Source: VRUE01 sp963703895
Lineage (GTDB): Bacteria; Actinomycetota; Thermoleophilia; Solirubrobacterales; 70-9
Length of the DNA stretch: 64,000 nucleotides
Direction: 5' to 3'
Assembly: GCA_963703895.1 (NCBI GenBank)
Contig: CAVPFX010000002.1
Location: 1,178,001 to 1,242,000 of the forward strand
Shown piece by piece: positions 1 through 8,068 of the stretch. The position numbers and the translations under genes were made by a program. The notes beneath the pieces were generated by a model, which was not told the origin of the DNA, searched no databases, and saw only the letters and a list, made by a program, of their open reading frames with translations. Position 1 is the stretch's first letter. Each line of letters starts with the position of its first letter.

Positions 1-171
1 CTCGTTGACGAGCGGCGGGGGGTCTTCGAGATCGCCAAGGGCGAGGACGTCGAGCAGCTAGATCGCTCCGCCCGCCACTGGAACGCCGGCGTGGGCAAGG
101 GCGGGCAGCTCACCTTTGGTGCCGCCGGCCGTCAATCGGTGCGCCGGGCTTTTTGGCTGAGGCGGCGGTGA
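1..171 (+). CDS. C-terminal end of an unidentified protein (partial)
   Basis: The frame is open from the first base of the window to a TGA at 169-171, giving 56 codons. The piece is hydrophilic and ends in a basic tail (WLRRR). I do not recognise the family from this fragment. Its stop overlaps the start region of the RNase H-like gene, so the two are probably cotranscribed and translationally coupled. The true start lies outside the window. Confidence 0.5.
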   Translation, partial: LVDERRGVFEIAKGEDVEQLDRSARHWNAGVGKGGQLTFGAAGRQSVRRAFWLRRR

Positions 172-563
172 AGCTCGTCGTCAACGTCGATGGCGGTGCC
201 CGCGGCAACCCGGGGCCGGCGGCGATCGCCGCTGTTGTTCAGGACGCCGATGGCACCGTGCTCGACGAGCGGGGCGAGCGAATCGGGCGGGCCACCAACA
301 ACGTGGCCGAGTACAAAGCGCTGCTGCTGGGGATCGAGCGCGCTGCCGCACTGGGGGCCGACGAGCTGGAGTTGGTCGGCGATTCCGAGCTGGTCGTCAA
401 GCAGGTCAAGGGCGAATACAAGGTCAAGGACGCGACGATGCGCGAACTCCATGCTCAGGTGAAGCAGGCGCTGCGGGACTTTGACAGCTGGTCGATTCGC
501 CACGTGCGCCGCGAACACAACGCCGAGGCCGACCGCCTCGTCAACGAGGCCCTCGATGGCTGA
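153..563 (+). CDS. RNase HI-family protein
   Basis: Predicted ribonuclease H-fold protein of 136 residues that would cleave the RNA strand of RNA-DNA hybrids in the cytoplasm. The glycine-rich first strand (VNVDGGARGNPGPAA) carries the first catalytic Asp at about residue 13. The other acidic residues sit in NNVAEYKALLLGIE (Glu), VGDSELVVKQV (Asp) and the C-terminal EHNAEADRLVN (Asp). There is no N-terminal hybrid-binding domain, so it is the short stand-alone type common in actinobacteria. The start is TTG at 153; GTG at 168 would give a product beginning MKLVVNVDGG and is equally plausible. It overlaps the next gene by 8 bases. Confidence 0.88.
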   Translation: MAEAAVKLVVNVDGGARGNPGPAAIAAVVQDADGTVLDERGERIGRATNNVAEYKALLLGIERAAALGADELELVGDSELVVKQVKGEYKVKDATMRELHAQVKQALRDFDSWSIRHVRREHNAEADRLVNEALDG

Positions 564-1044
564 GCCGATCGATCCCGGCGCTGATATCGGTCACGTCCAC
601 CTCAAGGTCGCCGATCTCGATCGTGCTCTTGCTTTCTATGTCGACGTGCTGGGATTCGAGCTGCAGGCTCGCATGGGCGACGAAGCAGCCTTCGTCTCGG
701 CCGGCGGCTACCACCACCACATCGGACTGAATACCTGGCAATCGAAGGGTGGCTCGCCGCCCGCACCGGGCACGACCGGCCTCTTTCACTTCGCGATCCG
801 CTACCCGACCCGCCGCGCTCTCGCGGTGGCGCTGCAGCGCCTGGTCGACAACGGCGTCGGGCTCAGTGGCGCCTCCGACCACGGTGTCAGCGAGGCGCTC
901 TACCTCGACGATCCCGACCGCAACGGGATCGAGCTCTACTGGGACCGGCCACAAGAGCAGTGGCCGGCACCGGCGCCGGGAGACAAGGTGGCGATGTACA
1001 CGCGCCCGCTCGACCTGCAGGACCTGCTCGGCGAGCTGACTTAA
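556..1044 (+). CDS. VOC (glyoxalase/extradiol dioxygenase fold) protein
   Basis: Protein of 162 residues with a single vicinal-oxygen-chelate module pair. The N-terminal half, IGHVHLKVADLDRALAFYVD, has the first metal-ligand His. YHHHIGLNTW supplies further histidines, and the second half has FHFAIRYP and GIELYWDRP, where the Glu is the usual last ligand. The pattern is closest to CatE-like catechol-2,3-dioxygenase or glyoxalase-superfamily proteins, but the substrate cannot be read from sequence. The ATG at 556 overlaps the end of the RNase H-like gene (ATGGCTGA), implying one transcript. Confidence 0.82.
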   Translation: MAEPIDPGADIGHVHLKVADLDRALAFYVDVLGFELQARMGDEAAFVSAGGYHHHIGLNTWQSKGGSPPAPGTTGLFHFAIRYPTRRALAVALQRLVDNGVGLSGASDHGVSEALYLDDPDRNGIELYWDRPQEQWPAPAPGDKVAMYTRPLDLQDLLGELT

Positions 1045-1075
1045 GAGCCCGGTGGGACGGCCGCCTGGCCTGTCA

Positions 1076-1116
1076 GTCCCGTTTGGCGGGGGAGGGAGGA
1101 ACCGCCTGAACGGGAC
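1076..1116. repeat. hairpin in the intergenic stretch before tRNA-Gly
   Basis: The 241-bp stretch 1045-1285 has no gene. It holds an imperfect hairpin: GTCCCGTT and GGCGG (1076-1089) pair with CCGCC and AACGGGAC (1102-1116). Further downstream are shorter complementary pieces (TGGCAAC near 1123 with GTTGCCA near 1172; ACTTGCT with AGCAAGT) that could pair in alternative ways. It may be a terminator for the upstream genes or another palindromic element. No known RNA family was recognised. Confidence 0.45.
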
Positions 1117-1285
1117 ACCGATGGCAACTAGACGAGGAATGTTCCACTGACTTGCTTGAGCCTCTGCTGGTTGCCAAACCGGCGACCGTTCCACCGAGCA
1201 AGTCAAGACTACCAAATATTAGGTAGCTGGTAACGGCAACCGTCGAAGATCTACCCGGCTCCCGCAGCTATACTCGCCGCCTTGC

Positions 1286-1359
1286 GCGGCTGTAGCTCAG
1301 CTGGCTAGAGCGTCTGCTTGCCATGCAGAAGGTCGTGGGTTCGAATCCCATCAGCCGCT
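1286..1359 (+). tRNA. tRNA-Gly (GCC)
   Basis: A full cloverleaf can be drawn. The acceptor GCGGCTG pairs with CAGCCGC, the D stem is GCTC/GAGC, the anticodon stem TCTGC/GCAGA encloses the loop TTGCCAT (anticodon GCC), and the T arm is GTGGG-TTCGAAT-CCCAT. The discriminator base is T, as usual for bacterial tRNA-Gly, and CCA is not encoded. An accessory region begins directly downstream (unknown repeat protein, hicBA), a common setting for integration next to a tRNA, but no duplicated tRNA end was seen. Confidence 0.96.
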
Positions 1360-1365
1360 TACTAG

Positions 1366-1992
1366 ATGCCCGTTCTCCCACTTCGACTTTCGAAATGGCT
1401 GACTCGAGGGAAGGAGCGAAATAGCGAGCGGAGCGATGACGATGACGATCGCCCCTTCGGCACGGCCGACGATCTCTTCGATATCGGCGCTCAGCTACAC
1501 GAGCACGGTTGCTTTCTCATGATGCGTCGGTTGAAGACCATCGCTGGTGAAGAAGCTTTCGAGGATGTGCCCGCACGGTTTAGAACCGAGAACAGCAGCC
1601 CGGCCATAGCGCTCAGACTGGGTGACGATCTCTATCTCTTTCGCATCGATGAACTAGAAACTGCGCTCTCGGATCCAGCGCCGTCCTCGAGGGAAGACTT
1701 GCCTTTTCCGTCCGAAGATCTTCTTAGCCAAGAGGCGTGCCAGAAAGTTCAGGGATGCATGCTCATGATGCGGTGGGCCGAGGAGATCGAGGATCAGGAA
1801 CTGTTTGAGCCTGTGCCGGGTAGGTTCGTGTTGAACGAGCGTGGATACTCCGAACTACTTGTGCGAGGCGAGCGTTACGTATTTCGACCCGGCGACCTCT
1901 GGGACTCTCTAACCGACCCTAGGACCTATCGACGGGACGACGAAGGGCCGTTCCCCATCGACGCCCTGCGCGATCCACCGAGTCCTCGATGA
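1366..1992 (+). CDS. unknown protein with a duplicated ~60-residue domain
   Basis: I do not recognise this 208-residue protein. After a basic start and an Asp-rich stretch it contains two clearly related copies of one unit. The first is at about residues 45-105 (GCFLMMRRLKTIAGEEAFEDVP then RFRTEN then LYLFRIDELETALSDP). The second is at about 125-190 (GCMLMMRWAEEIEDQELFEPVP then RFVLNE then YVFRPGDLWDSLTDP). Both share GC-LMMR, E-F--VP-RF, F----L---L-DP. There is no signal peptide or membrane segment. Base composition is less GC-rich than its neighbours and it starts 6 bp after a tRNA gene, which suggests acquisition. The start at ATG 1366 is the only obvious one but is unusually close to the tRNA end. 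Confidence 0.65.
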   Translation: MPVLPLRLSKWLTRGKERNSERSDDDDDRPFGTADDLFDIGAQLHEHGCFLMMRRLKTIAGEEAFEDVPARFRTENSSPAIALRLGDDLYLFRIDELETALSDPAPSSREDLPFPSEDLLSQEACQKVQGCMLMMRWAEEIEDQELFEPVPGRFVLNERGYSELLVRGERYVFRPGDLWDSLTDPRTYRRDDEGPFPIDALRDPPSPR

Positions 1993-2040
1993 TGCAGCTG
2001 CGGCAGGCGAGGCCATGCGGGAGACCGATCGCAGCCAATC

Positions 2041-2268
2041 TCAGAGCAGCTGCATGAATTCATCGCGACTCACCCCAGACGCGTCGACGATTTGATTGAG
2101 GGTGCCCCTAGCGAGATCGCGAGCGTGCATTGGCACTACGACGCGGTGCGGATAGTCATCATGGCGGAAGACGTGGTGACTGCCCTTGGTTCGATCCAAC
2201 TTCCAGCCGCAGCGTTCTAGCGCCCGAATCGCCTTCTTGGGCGAAACCGACGGAAGTCGGGGCGTCAC
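2041..2268 (-). CDS. hicA: HicA-type toxin (mRNA interferase)
   Basis: Small 75-residue protein of the HicA family, a dsRBD-like fold that cleaves mRNA and inhibits translation. The diagnostic features are PKKAIRALERCGW near the start, then TKGSHHVFRHDDYPHRVVVP, containing the GSHH motif with the catalytic His, then a C-terminal helix with VDASGVSRDEFMQLL. It lies downstream of and overlaps hicB by 4 bases (ATGA), the antitoxin-first order found in many hicBA pairs. The length matches complete HicA proteins. Confidence 0.93.
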   Translation of the reverse strand: MTPRLPSVSPKKAIRALERCGWKLDRTKGSHHVFRHDDYPHRVVVPMHARDLARGTLNQIVDASGVSRDEFMQLL

Positions 2269-2489
2269 GCCGCGACTGTAACGCGCTCGATCTCGACTGG
2301 TCCGGGAACCCTGTCGCCATGGGCGACAAGCGACTCGACATATGCCTCAATCGCCTCACGAATCATCGCCAAGGCCTCCACACGCGTCTCGCCTTGACTC
2401 GTGCAGCCTGGCAATGAAGGCACGGTGACGCTGTAGCCGCCATTCTCCTCGGGCATCAGTACAACCTCAAACTCTCGGGGTGCTGCCAT
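2265..2489 (-). CDS. hicB: HicB-type antitoxin
   Basis: 74-residue protein with the partial RNase H-like fold of HicB, expected to bind and neutralise HicA. EFEVVLMPEENGGYSVTVPSLPGC is the typical first half, and the central TRVEALAMIREAIEAYVESL helix follows. The family often has a C-terminal HTH or ribbon-helix-helix domain for autoregulation, but here the protein ends right after the fold (VEIERVTVAA). Repression may therefore depend on another protein or be absent. It is the first gene of a two-gene minus-strand operon. Confidence 0.92.
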   Translation of the reverse strand: MAAPREFEVVLMPEENGGYSVTVPSLPGCTSQGETRVEALAMIREAIEAYVESLVAHGDRVPGPVEIERVTVAA

Positions 2490-2643
2490 GCAAGAAGTTT
2501 ACGACGCTTGACGATCATCATTGGGCAGCGGGACAGTTTGGCTGCCCAAACCCAGCGGAATCTGCCTAACTCAACCGAATCTGGCGCCTTGGCAAGCTCC
2601 AGTATTTGACTCTAGATTCCTGCGTTTCGGCAGCGTCGGGTCA

Positions 2644-3285
2644 TCACCGCTCGGCCCATGCGATCAGTGCCGTGCAGGCCTCGAGCGCTTCGAGGTGTGG
2701 GGTTTCCTCCTCGGTGACGCCGGCGAGGATCTCGACCTCCGCACCCTCGAAGAGGCTGCCAATCAGCGTGGCAAGGGCGCGCGGGCGCATCGGCAGCTCG
2801 GCGCCGCGCTCGATCTGGAGGCGCTCGAGGCGTGCCTCGATCAGTTCGCGCCAGCTGCGCTGAGTGGCGCGCCAGCGCTCGGCGAGCTCGGGGTCGGCGA
2901 GTCCGGCAGCCCACAGCTCCCAGAGGATCCGCACGTAGCCGGAGTCGACGTCCTCGCGCAGGTAATCGCAGGCGCTGCGCCACTGCTCGGCAAACGGCCG
3001 GCCGTCGCTGAACATTGCCTGCTGGCGGTGCAGGAGGCGCTCGGTGAGGTCTTCGAGAACGGCGAGCAGCAAGCTGCGCTTGGAGCCGAAGTGGTAGTGG
3101 ACCAGCGAGAGTCGCGTCCCGGCGCGCTCGGCGACGGCGCGCGTCGAGGTCGCGGCATAGCCCTCCTCGCGCAGCACGTCGCTGGCGGCGGCGAGTAGCA
3201 GCGCGCGCGTCGATTGACCCTGCGCGACTCGGAGGTCCCCACTCGGCGCTGGTGTCGCACGCACTTCGGGGTCAGTGGTTGACAT
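2644..3285 (-). CDS. TetR-family transcriptional regulator
   Basis: 213-residue regulator. The N-terminal HTH at about residues 25-70 shows the TetR signature: LLLAAASDVLREEGYAATST, then AVAERAGTRLSLVHYHFGSK. The all-helical ligand-binding half follows and does not identify the ligand. ATG at 3285 is chosen because upstream in-frame codons would run across the operator. It is divergent from the hydrolase-glycosyltransferase fusion gene, with a perfect 7-bp inverted repeat between them, so it most likely represses that operon and itself. Confidence 0.9.
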   Translation of the reverse strand: MSTTDPEVRATPAPSGDLRVAQGQSTRALLLAAASDVLREEGYAATSTRAVAERAGTRLSLVHYHFGSKRSLLLAVLEDLTERLLHRQQAMFSDGRPFAEQWRSACDYLREDVDSGYVRILWELWAAGLADPELAERWRATQRSWRELIEARLERLQIERGAELPMRPRALATLIGSLFEGAEVEILAGVTEEETPHLEALEACTALIAWAER

Positions 3286-3312
3286 CGGGCCGCAGTATAC
3301 GATAAAAGTTAG

Positions 3313-3328
3313 TTGGTCGTCCGACCAA
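3313..3328. promoter_or_regulatory. probable TetR operator (inverted repeat)
   Basis: TTGGTCG and CGACCAA are perfect inverted 7-mers separated by TC, lying in the 92-bp divergent region between the TetR gene (start 3285) and the fusion gene (start 3378). Size, symmetry and position are typical of a TetR-dimer site. Binding itself is inferred. Confidence 0.7.
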
Positions 3329-3377
3329 TCATCTGAGACAAGTGCACCTTCGACAGATCGCCGAGCCAGGAGAGCAA

Positions 3378-5558
3378 ATGACCATCGCCGAGCAGATCGC
3401 AAACGAGCAGGTAGATACGGACGAGCAGACCCGAGCGCTGTATCCGGACGATCAGGGCTACATCGAGCGCGACGGCGTGCGCGTCTTCTACGAGGTCTAC
3501 GGCAGCGGCGAGCCGACGATCCTGTTCTGCCCGACCTGGACGCTGGTGCACTCGCGGGTGTGGAAGATGCAGATCCCCTACCTCGCCCGCCACCACCGCG
3601 TGGTCGTCTTCGACCCGCGCGGCAACGGCAAGAGCGACCGGCCGCCTAACGTCGAGGCATATGCCGAGTCGGAGTTCGCCCGCGACGCGCTCGACGTCCT
3701 CGACGCGACCGGCACCGAGCAGGCGGTCGTCGTCGGCCTCTCCCGCGGCACCCAGCGCGCCCTCCTGCTCGCCGCCGAGCACCCCGAGCGGGTTCTCGGG
3801 GCGGTGCTGATCGGCCCCTGGTTCCCCGCCAGCCGCTCGCTTGGCGGCGTGCGCTACCGGGTCATGCTCCATCCATGGCTGCGATCGATGTTCACACGCA
3901 GGCCGATCGTGGCGCGGAGCTGGGCGAAGGTCAACGCGGTGCACTTTCGTCGCGACTTCCGGGACTTCGTCGAGTGGTTCGCGGCCATGTGTACCAACGA
4001 GGCCCACTCGACCAAGGGATTCGACGACGTCGTCGAATGGGGGCTCGAGACCGATCCGGACACGCTGGCCATGACCGTGATCGCCGACGCCGCAGCGCCG
4101 GTCACCCGTCGCGACCAGTTGGCGCTCGCCCGCCTCGTGCAGTGCCCTGTGTTGGTGATCAGCGGCACGAAGGACAAGGTGACGAGCCACGCCGACGCCA
4201 GGGCCCTGGCGAAAGCTACGGGCGGAAAGCTGGTGGCGATCGAGGGTGGCGATCATCTTCCCGAGGGGCGGCAACCGGTCACGGTTAACCTCGCGATCCG
4301 CGAGTTCGTCGATTCCTCCTTCCGCCGTAAGCCCACAGTCAAGCGGTCGAACGGCCGGCGGCGCGCGCTGTACGTCAGCTCTCCGATCGGCCTCGGCCAT
4401 GCCCGCCGCGACGTCGCGATCGCCCGCGAGCTGCGAGAGCTGCACCCCGACCTCGAGATCGACTGGCTTGCCCAGGACCCGGTCACGCGCGTGTTGGAAG
4501 CGGAGGGCGAGCGCATCCATCCTGCCAGCAGGCACCTGGCCAACGAGTCGGCCCACATCGAAGCGGAGTCCGCCGAGCACGGCCTGCAGTGCTTCCAGGC
4601 CATCCGGCGCATGGACGAGATCCTGGCCGCGAACTACATGGTCTTCGACGACGTCGTCAGCGAGACGCCGTATGACCTTTGGATCGGCGACGAGGCCTGG
4701 GAGCTCGACTACCACCTGCACGAGAACCCAGGCCGAAAGCGCGCACCCTTCGCCTGGCTGACGGACTTCGTCGGCTGGCTGCCGATGCCCGAGAACGGCG
4801 AGCGGGAGGCATCCGTGGTAGCGGACTACAACGCCGAGATGGTCGAGCACGTACGCGAGCACCCGGAGATCCGCGACCGGGCGATCTTCGTCGGCAACCC
4901 CGACGACATCGTCGGCGGGCGCCTCGGTCCGGGCCTCCCCGGGATCCGCGACTGGACCGAGCGCAACTTCGACTTCGCCGGCTACGTCACCGGCTTCGAC
5001 CAGACCGAGCTGGGAGACCGCGAGCGCCTGCGCGCCGAGCTCGGCTACCGCCCGCACGAGCGCGTCTGCCTGGTCACGGTTGGCGGCTCGGGCGTGGGCG
5101 CGAGCCTGCTGCGGCGGGTCATGGAGGCCTTCCCCGCCGCGGCGAAGCTCGTCCCCGGCCTGCGGATGATCGTCGTCGCCGGGCCGCGCATCGACCCGGC
5201 AACCCTGCCAGCGGCCGACGGCCTGGAGGTGCGTGCCTTTGTCGAGGATCTCTACCGCCACCTCGCCGCCTGCGACCTCGCTGTGGTCCAGGGCGGGCTG
5301 ACGACCGCGATGGAGCTGACCGCCACAGGGCGGCCATTCCTCTACTTCCCCCTGCGCCACCACTTCGAGCAGCGCTTCCACGTCGCTCATCGGCTCGACC
5401 GCTACCGAGCCGGCCGCCGGATGGACTTCGAGGGCGCCACCCCTGACGTCATCGCCCGGGCCATCGCCGAGGAGATCGGACGCGACGTCGACTACCGCTC
5501 GGTGGAGACGGATGGCGCCCGCCTGGCGGCGCAACGCATCTCAGAGCTACTCAACTAG
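3378..5558 (+). CDS. alpha/beta hydrolase fused to a UGT-like glycosyltransferase
   Basis: A 726-residue protein with two enzymes in one chain. Residues about 25-310 are an alpha/beta hydrolase: nucleophile elbow VVGLSRGTQ, a family-typical FDPRGNGKSD, an acid region VISGTKDKV and the catalytic His in GGDHLPEGR. Residues about 330-726 form a GT-B glycosyltransferase: N-terminal YVSSPIGLGHARRD, then VTVGGSGVGASLLRRV and a C-terminal donor-site region with VVQGGLTTAMELTATGRPFLYFPL, as in MurG/UGT-type enzymes. The acceptor is unknown. ATG 3378 is preceded by GGAG. It is first in an operon with a cupin and is probably controlled by the divergent TetR. The fusion could couple hydrolysis and glycosylation of one small molecule; this is inference. 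Confidence 0.85.
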   Translation: MTIAEQIANEQVDTDEQTRALYPDDQGYIERDGVRVFYEVYGSGEPTILFCPTWTLVHSRVWKMQIPYLARHHRVVVFDPRGNGKSDRPPNVEAYAESEFARDALDVLDATGTEQAVVVGLSRGTQRALLLAAEHPERVLGAVLIGPWFPASRSLGGVRYRVMLHPWLRSMFTRRPIVARSWAKVNAVHFRRDFRDFVEWFAAMCTNEAHSTKGFDDVVEWGLETDPDTLAMTVIADAAAPVTRRDQLALARLVQCPVLVISGTKDKVTSHADARALAKATGGKLVAIEGGDHLPEGRQPVTVNLAIREFVDSSFRRKPTVKRSNGRRRALYVSSPIGLGHARRDVAIARELRELHPDLEIDWLAQDPVTRVLEAEGERIHPASRHLANESAHIEAESAEHGLQCFQAIRRMDEILAANYMVFDDVVSETPYDLWIGDEAWELDYHLHENPGRKRAPFAWLTDFVGWLPMPENGEREASVVADYNAEMVEHVREHPEIRDRAIFVGNPDDIVGGRLGPGLPGIRDWTERNFDFAGYVTGFDQTELGDRERLRAELGYRPHERVCLVTVGGSGVGASLLRRVMEAFPAAAKLVPGLRMIVVAGPRIDPATLPAADGLEVRAFVEDLYRHLAACDLAVVQGGLTTAMELTATGRPFLYFPLRHHFEQRFHVAHRLDRYRAGRRMDFEGATPDVIARAIAEEIGRDVDYRSVETDGARLAAQRISELLN

Positions 5559-5572
5559 GAGGAGGACGCATC

Positions 5573-5944
5573 ATGAAATCCATCCCACGCGAGGACGTCC
5601 CGGTCGTCATCGACGACAACGGCGTCGAGGTCCGCTTGCGCGACGAGGATGGGCTCTCCGTCGGGTTCGTGCGGCTGCCATCCGGCGCCGACCTGCGCCC
5701 GGCCACCAAGGGCCTCCCGGATGACCTCTGCCCGTGTCCGCACTGGGGGTACATGATCAAGGGCCGGGTGCGGATGCACACCCTGGACGGGCATCGGGAC
5801 TTCGCCGCCGGCGAAGCGTTCTACTGGGCCCCAGGCCACGCTCCCGAGGCGCTCGAGGACTCCGAGTACGTCGATTTCTCACCGACCGAGGAGTTTCGGC
5901 CGGTGATTGACCACATCACCTCGGGAGCCGGCGCATCCGCGTGA
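5573..5944 (+). CDS. small cupin-domain protein
   Basis: 123-residue single-domain protein with a cupin core: PCPHWGYMIKGRVRMHTLDG then FAAGEAFYWAPGHAPEAL. The usual HxH of motif 1 appears only as PHWGY, so metal binding may be reduced. A strong AGGAGG ribosome site precedes the ATG and only 14 bases separate it from the fusion gene, so they form one operon under the TetR-controlled promoter. It may bind or modify the compound handled by the fusion enzyme. Confidence 0.8.
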   Translation: MKSIPREDVPVVIDDNGVEVRLRDEDGLSVGFVRLPSGADLRPATKGLPDDLCPCPHWGYMIKGRVRMHTLDGHRDFAAGEAFYWAPGHAPEALEDSEYVDFSPTEEFRPVIDHITSGAGASA

Positions 5945-6070
5945 GGCGAGGCTGGCTGTGCCAGACTCGGGGGCAACGCAGCACGACGCGGAGTGCAGTG
6001 GTGCCAGCCGCCGCCCACCGATTAGAAAGCGTCTGAGTCAGCTGAACCTCTACAGGAATGGGAGCTCGTC

Positions 6071-6268
6071 TTGCTAATCGTCGGACTAGGCATCTTGTAT
6101 TTCGTTCTCTTGGTTGTTCTTGGCGTCAGGACGTTCCAGAACAAGCACTACTTCCTCTTCGCCTTCGGTTTTGTCATCCCGGTCATCTGGATCGTTGGGG
6201 CAATGTTGCCGCCGAAAGGCATGTCCCATGTGGATGAGCTGTATGCCCGCCGCGGAGAGACGGATTAG
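6071..6268 (+). CDS. small two-helix membrane protein
   Basis: 65-residue protein with two hydrophobic segments at about residues 2-19 (LIVGLGILYFVLLVVLGV) and 29-46 (FLFAFGFVIPVIWIVGAM), followed by a hydrophilic tail that would face one side of the membrane. The start is TTG 6071. No family recognised. It stands alone between the cupin gene and the convergent helicase. Confidence 0.6.
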   Translation: MLIVGLGILYFVLLVVLGVRTFQNKHYFLFAFGFVIPVIWIVGAMLPPKGMSHVDELYARRGETD

Positions 6269-6295
6269 GCGCCTCACCCGGACTCGCATTGCATC

Positions 6296-7966
6296 TCACC
6301 GCGACAGCTCGCGGCGCAGCATCGCGTTGCCGCGCTCGAGTTGCTCGATGGTGGCGCTGGCGACCGAGCGCGTCCGGGTTTCGCGATTGATGCGGGACTG
6401 GACCTCCCGGTGCGATTTGCCGGTGCGACGGGCGACGTTGGCGACCAGGCGACTACGCTCGCCACGCAGCCGCTCTCGGGTCGCGTAGGCCGACTCCCGT
6501 TCGGGTTCGAGGTCCTCCGACGCGGCTTTGGACTTAGCGAGGGCAGCCGCCTTCTTCGCCCTCGGCTTGGGGTCATCGGTCGGGAAGAGCTGAAGCGCGG
6601 TCTCGCTCATGATCGCCTCGTCCAGCTCGGCGTCGCCCGAGCTCAGGGCGGCAAAGCCACCACCCGGCTCGGGCTGCTCCGGATCGAAGTCGTCCAGCTC
6701 GATCTCTTCCTCCTCGGCGTCCGGCGAGAGGTCGAGTGCGTGACGGCGCTCCAGCTCGATCTCGTGGGCGAGTGCCTTCAGTCGCGAGTCGGCCGGCATC
6801 AGGAGGTAGCTCATCTGACGGCGCAGCCCCGGGATGGTCCGGATGAAGCGACCGACAACCTGGCGGAAGAAGAGCTCGGTCCGGGCCGCCGTCGCGTAGA
6901 CGCCGACCCGCAGGCGGGGGATGTCGACACCCTCCGAGACCATCAGGACCGAGACCAGCCAGCGTCGATCGGAGGAGGCGAAATCGGCGATGCGCTGGCT
7001 GGCGCCGGGCTCGTCGCTCATCACCAGCTCGGGTTGCTCCCCCGAGACCGACCCGAGCCGCGCCGCAATCGCCCGCGCGTGATCCTGATCGGAGGCGATG
7101 ACCAGGCCGCCCGCGTCGGGGTGCCCGTCGGCGCGCACCTCGCTCAGCCTGGCATCGCCGTCGCGCAGCACCTCGCCCATCCACTCGCCGTCCGGGCTGA
7201 GCGCCGTCCGCAGGCGCCGGGCCGCCTCCACCGCCGGCAAGGCGAGGTCGAAGTCGGCGCTGCGCAGCCGACCGTCCGAGATCCACTCCATCTCGCCGTC
7301 ATAGGGCAGGAAGGCGATCGGGCGGCAGACCCGGTCGACCAACGCCTGCGGATAGCCGTAGGTGTAGTCGGCCCGGCTGAGGCTGTCCTCGTCGTAGGTG
7401 ACCCAGGGAATGGCCGAGTTGTCGGAGCGGAAAGGCGTGCCCGAGAGGAGCAGTCGGAAGCGGGCACCGTCGAAGGCCTTGCGAGCTTGCAGGCCCCAGG
7501 CGGCCTGATCGCCCATGTGGTGCGGCTCGTCAGCGATCAGCAGGGTTGGCCGGCGGTCGGCGGCCTGGCGGTGGGTATCCGGTCCGGCCGCGATCGTCTG
7601 GTAGGTGACGGCGACGCCGTGGAAGTCGGCCGACTCCGGCCCGTCCGAGTTTGGCCTGTTCGGCTCAAGGTCGATGCCGTAGCGGCCCGCGTCGGCGGCC
7701 CACTGGCGGCAGATGTGGGTGGTCGGGCCGGCCACGACGACGCGCGAGACGAAATTGGCGCTCAGCATCCGGTGGGCGATGTGCAGGCCGAAGGTGGTCT
7801 TGCCGGCCGCCGGCGTGGCCGAGGCCAAGAAGCTTGAGGCCGAGTGCGCGCGCACGGCCTCGGTCGCCTCCTCCTGCCACGAGCGCAGGGGTCGGGCATC
7901 GGGCCAGTCCGGAAGCGATCGGGCGGGCGCCCTGCCGCCGATCGGGTGCTGGGAGGCGTCGTACAA
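6296..7966 (-). CDS. superfamily 2 DEAD/DEAH-type helicase
   Basis: 556-residue helicase. Motif I is SATPAAGKTT (about residue 50), motif Ia lies in VVVAGPTTHICRQW, motif II is IADEPHH (a DEAH variant), motif III is LLSGTPFRSD, and motif VI lies in LFFRQVVGRFIRT. After the two RecA-like domains comes an acidic linker (EEEEIELDDF) and a basic C-terminal segment. It resembles the UvrB/type III restriction helicase branch, but no nuclease or methylase partner is adjacent. The start is TTG at 7966. The role could be repair, restriction-like defence or mobile-DNA related; sequence alone does not decide. Confidence 0.85.
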   Translation of the reverse strand: MYDASQHPIGGRAPARSLPDWPDARPLRSWQEEATEAVRAHSASSFLASATPAAGKTTFGLHIAHRMLSANFVSRVVVAGPTTHICRQWAADAGRYGIDLEPNRPNSDGPESADFHGVAVTYQTIAAGPDTHRQAADRRPTLLIADEPHHMGDQAAWGLQARKAFDGARFRLLLSGTPFRSDNSAIPWVTYDEDSLSRADYTYGYPQALVDRVCRPIAFLPYDGEMEWISDGRLRSADFDLALPAVEAARRLRTALSPDGEWMGEVLRDGDARLSEVRADGHPDAGGLVIASDQDHARAIAARLGSVSGEQPELVMSDEPGASQRIADFASSDRRWLVSVLMVSEGVDIPRLRVGVYATAARTELFFRQVVGRFIRTIPGLRRQMSYLLMPADSRLKALAHEIELERRHALDLSPDAEEEEIELDDFDPEQPEPGGGFAALSSGDAELDEAIMSETALQLFPTDDPKPRAKKAAALAKSKAASEDLEPERESAYATRERLRGERSRLVANVARRTGKSHREVQSRINRETRTRSVASATIEQLERGNAMLRRELSR

Positions 7967-8068
7967 GGGCGGGCCACAATATGGTCACCCGCGGTCGGAG
8001 CACGGCCGACCCCGCACGGGCTCGATCGGCGCCGACCCACCCATTCGGTGTCTCTATGTCACGTTCGG

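Noticed and set aside
1120..1210. Possible structured RNA or riboswitch before tRNA-Gly
   Set aside because: Several complementary pieces exist but they conflict with each other and match no RNA family that I know. Kept only as a hairpin note.
3309..5534. Very long minus-strand reading frame opposite the hydrolase-glycosyltransferase gene (and similar ones opposite lepA, trpEG and polA)
   Set aside because: Composition is that of an antisense shadow in high-GC DNA (runs of Arg, Asp, His, Val). The plus-strand product has clear catalytic motifs.
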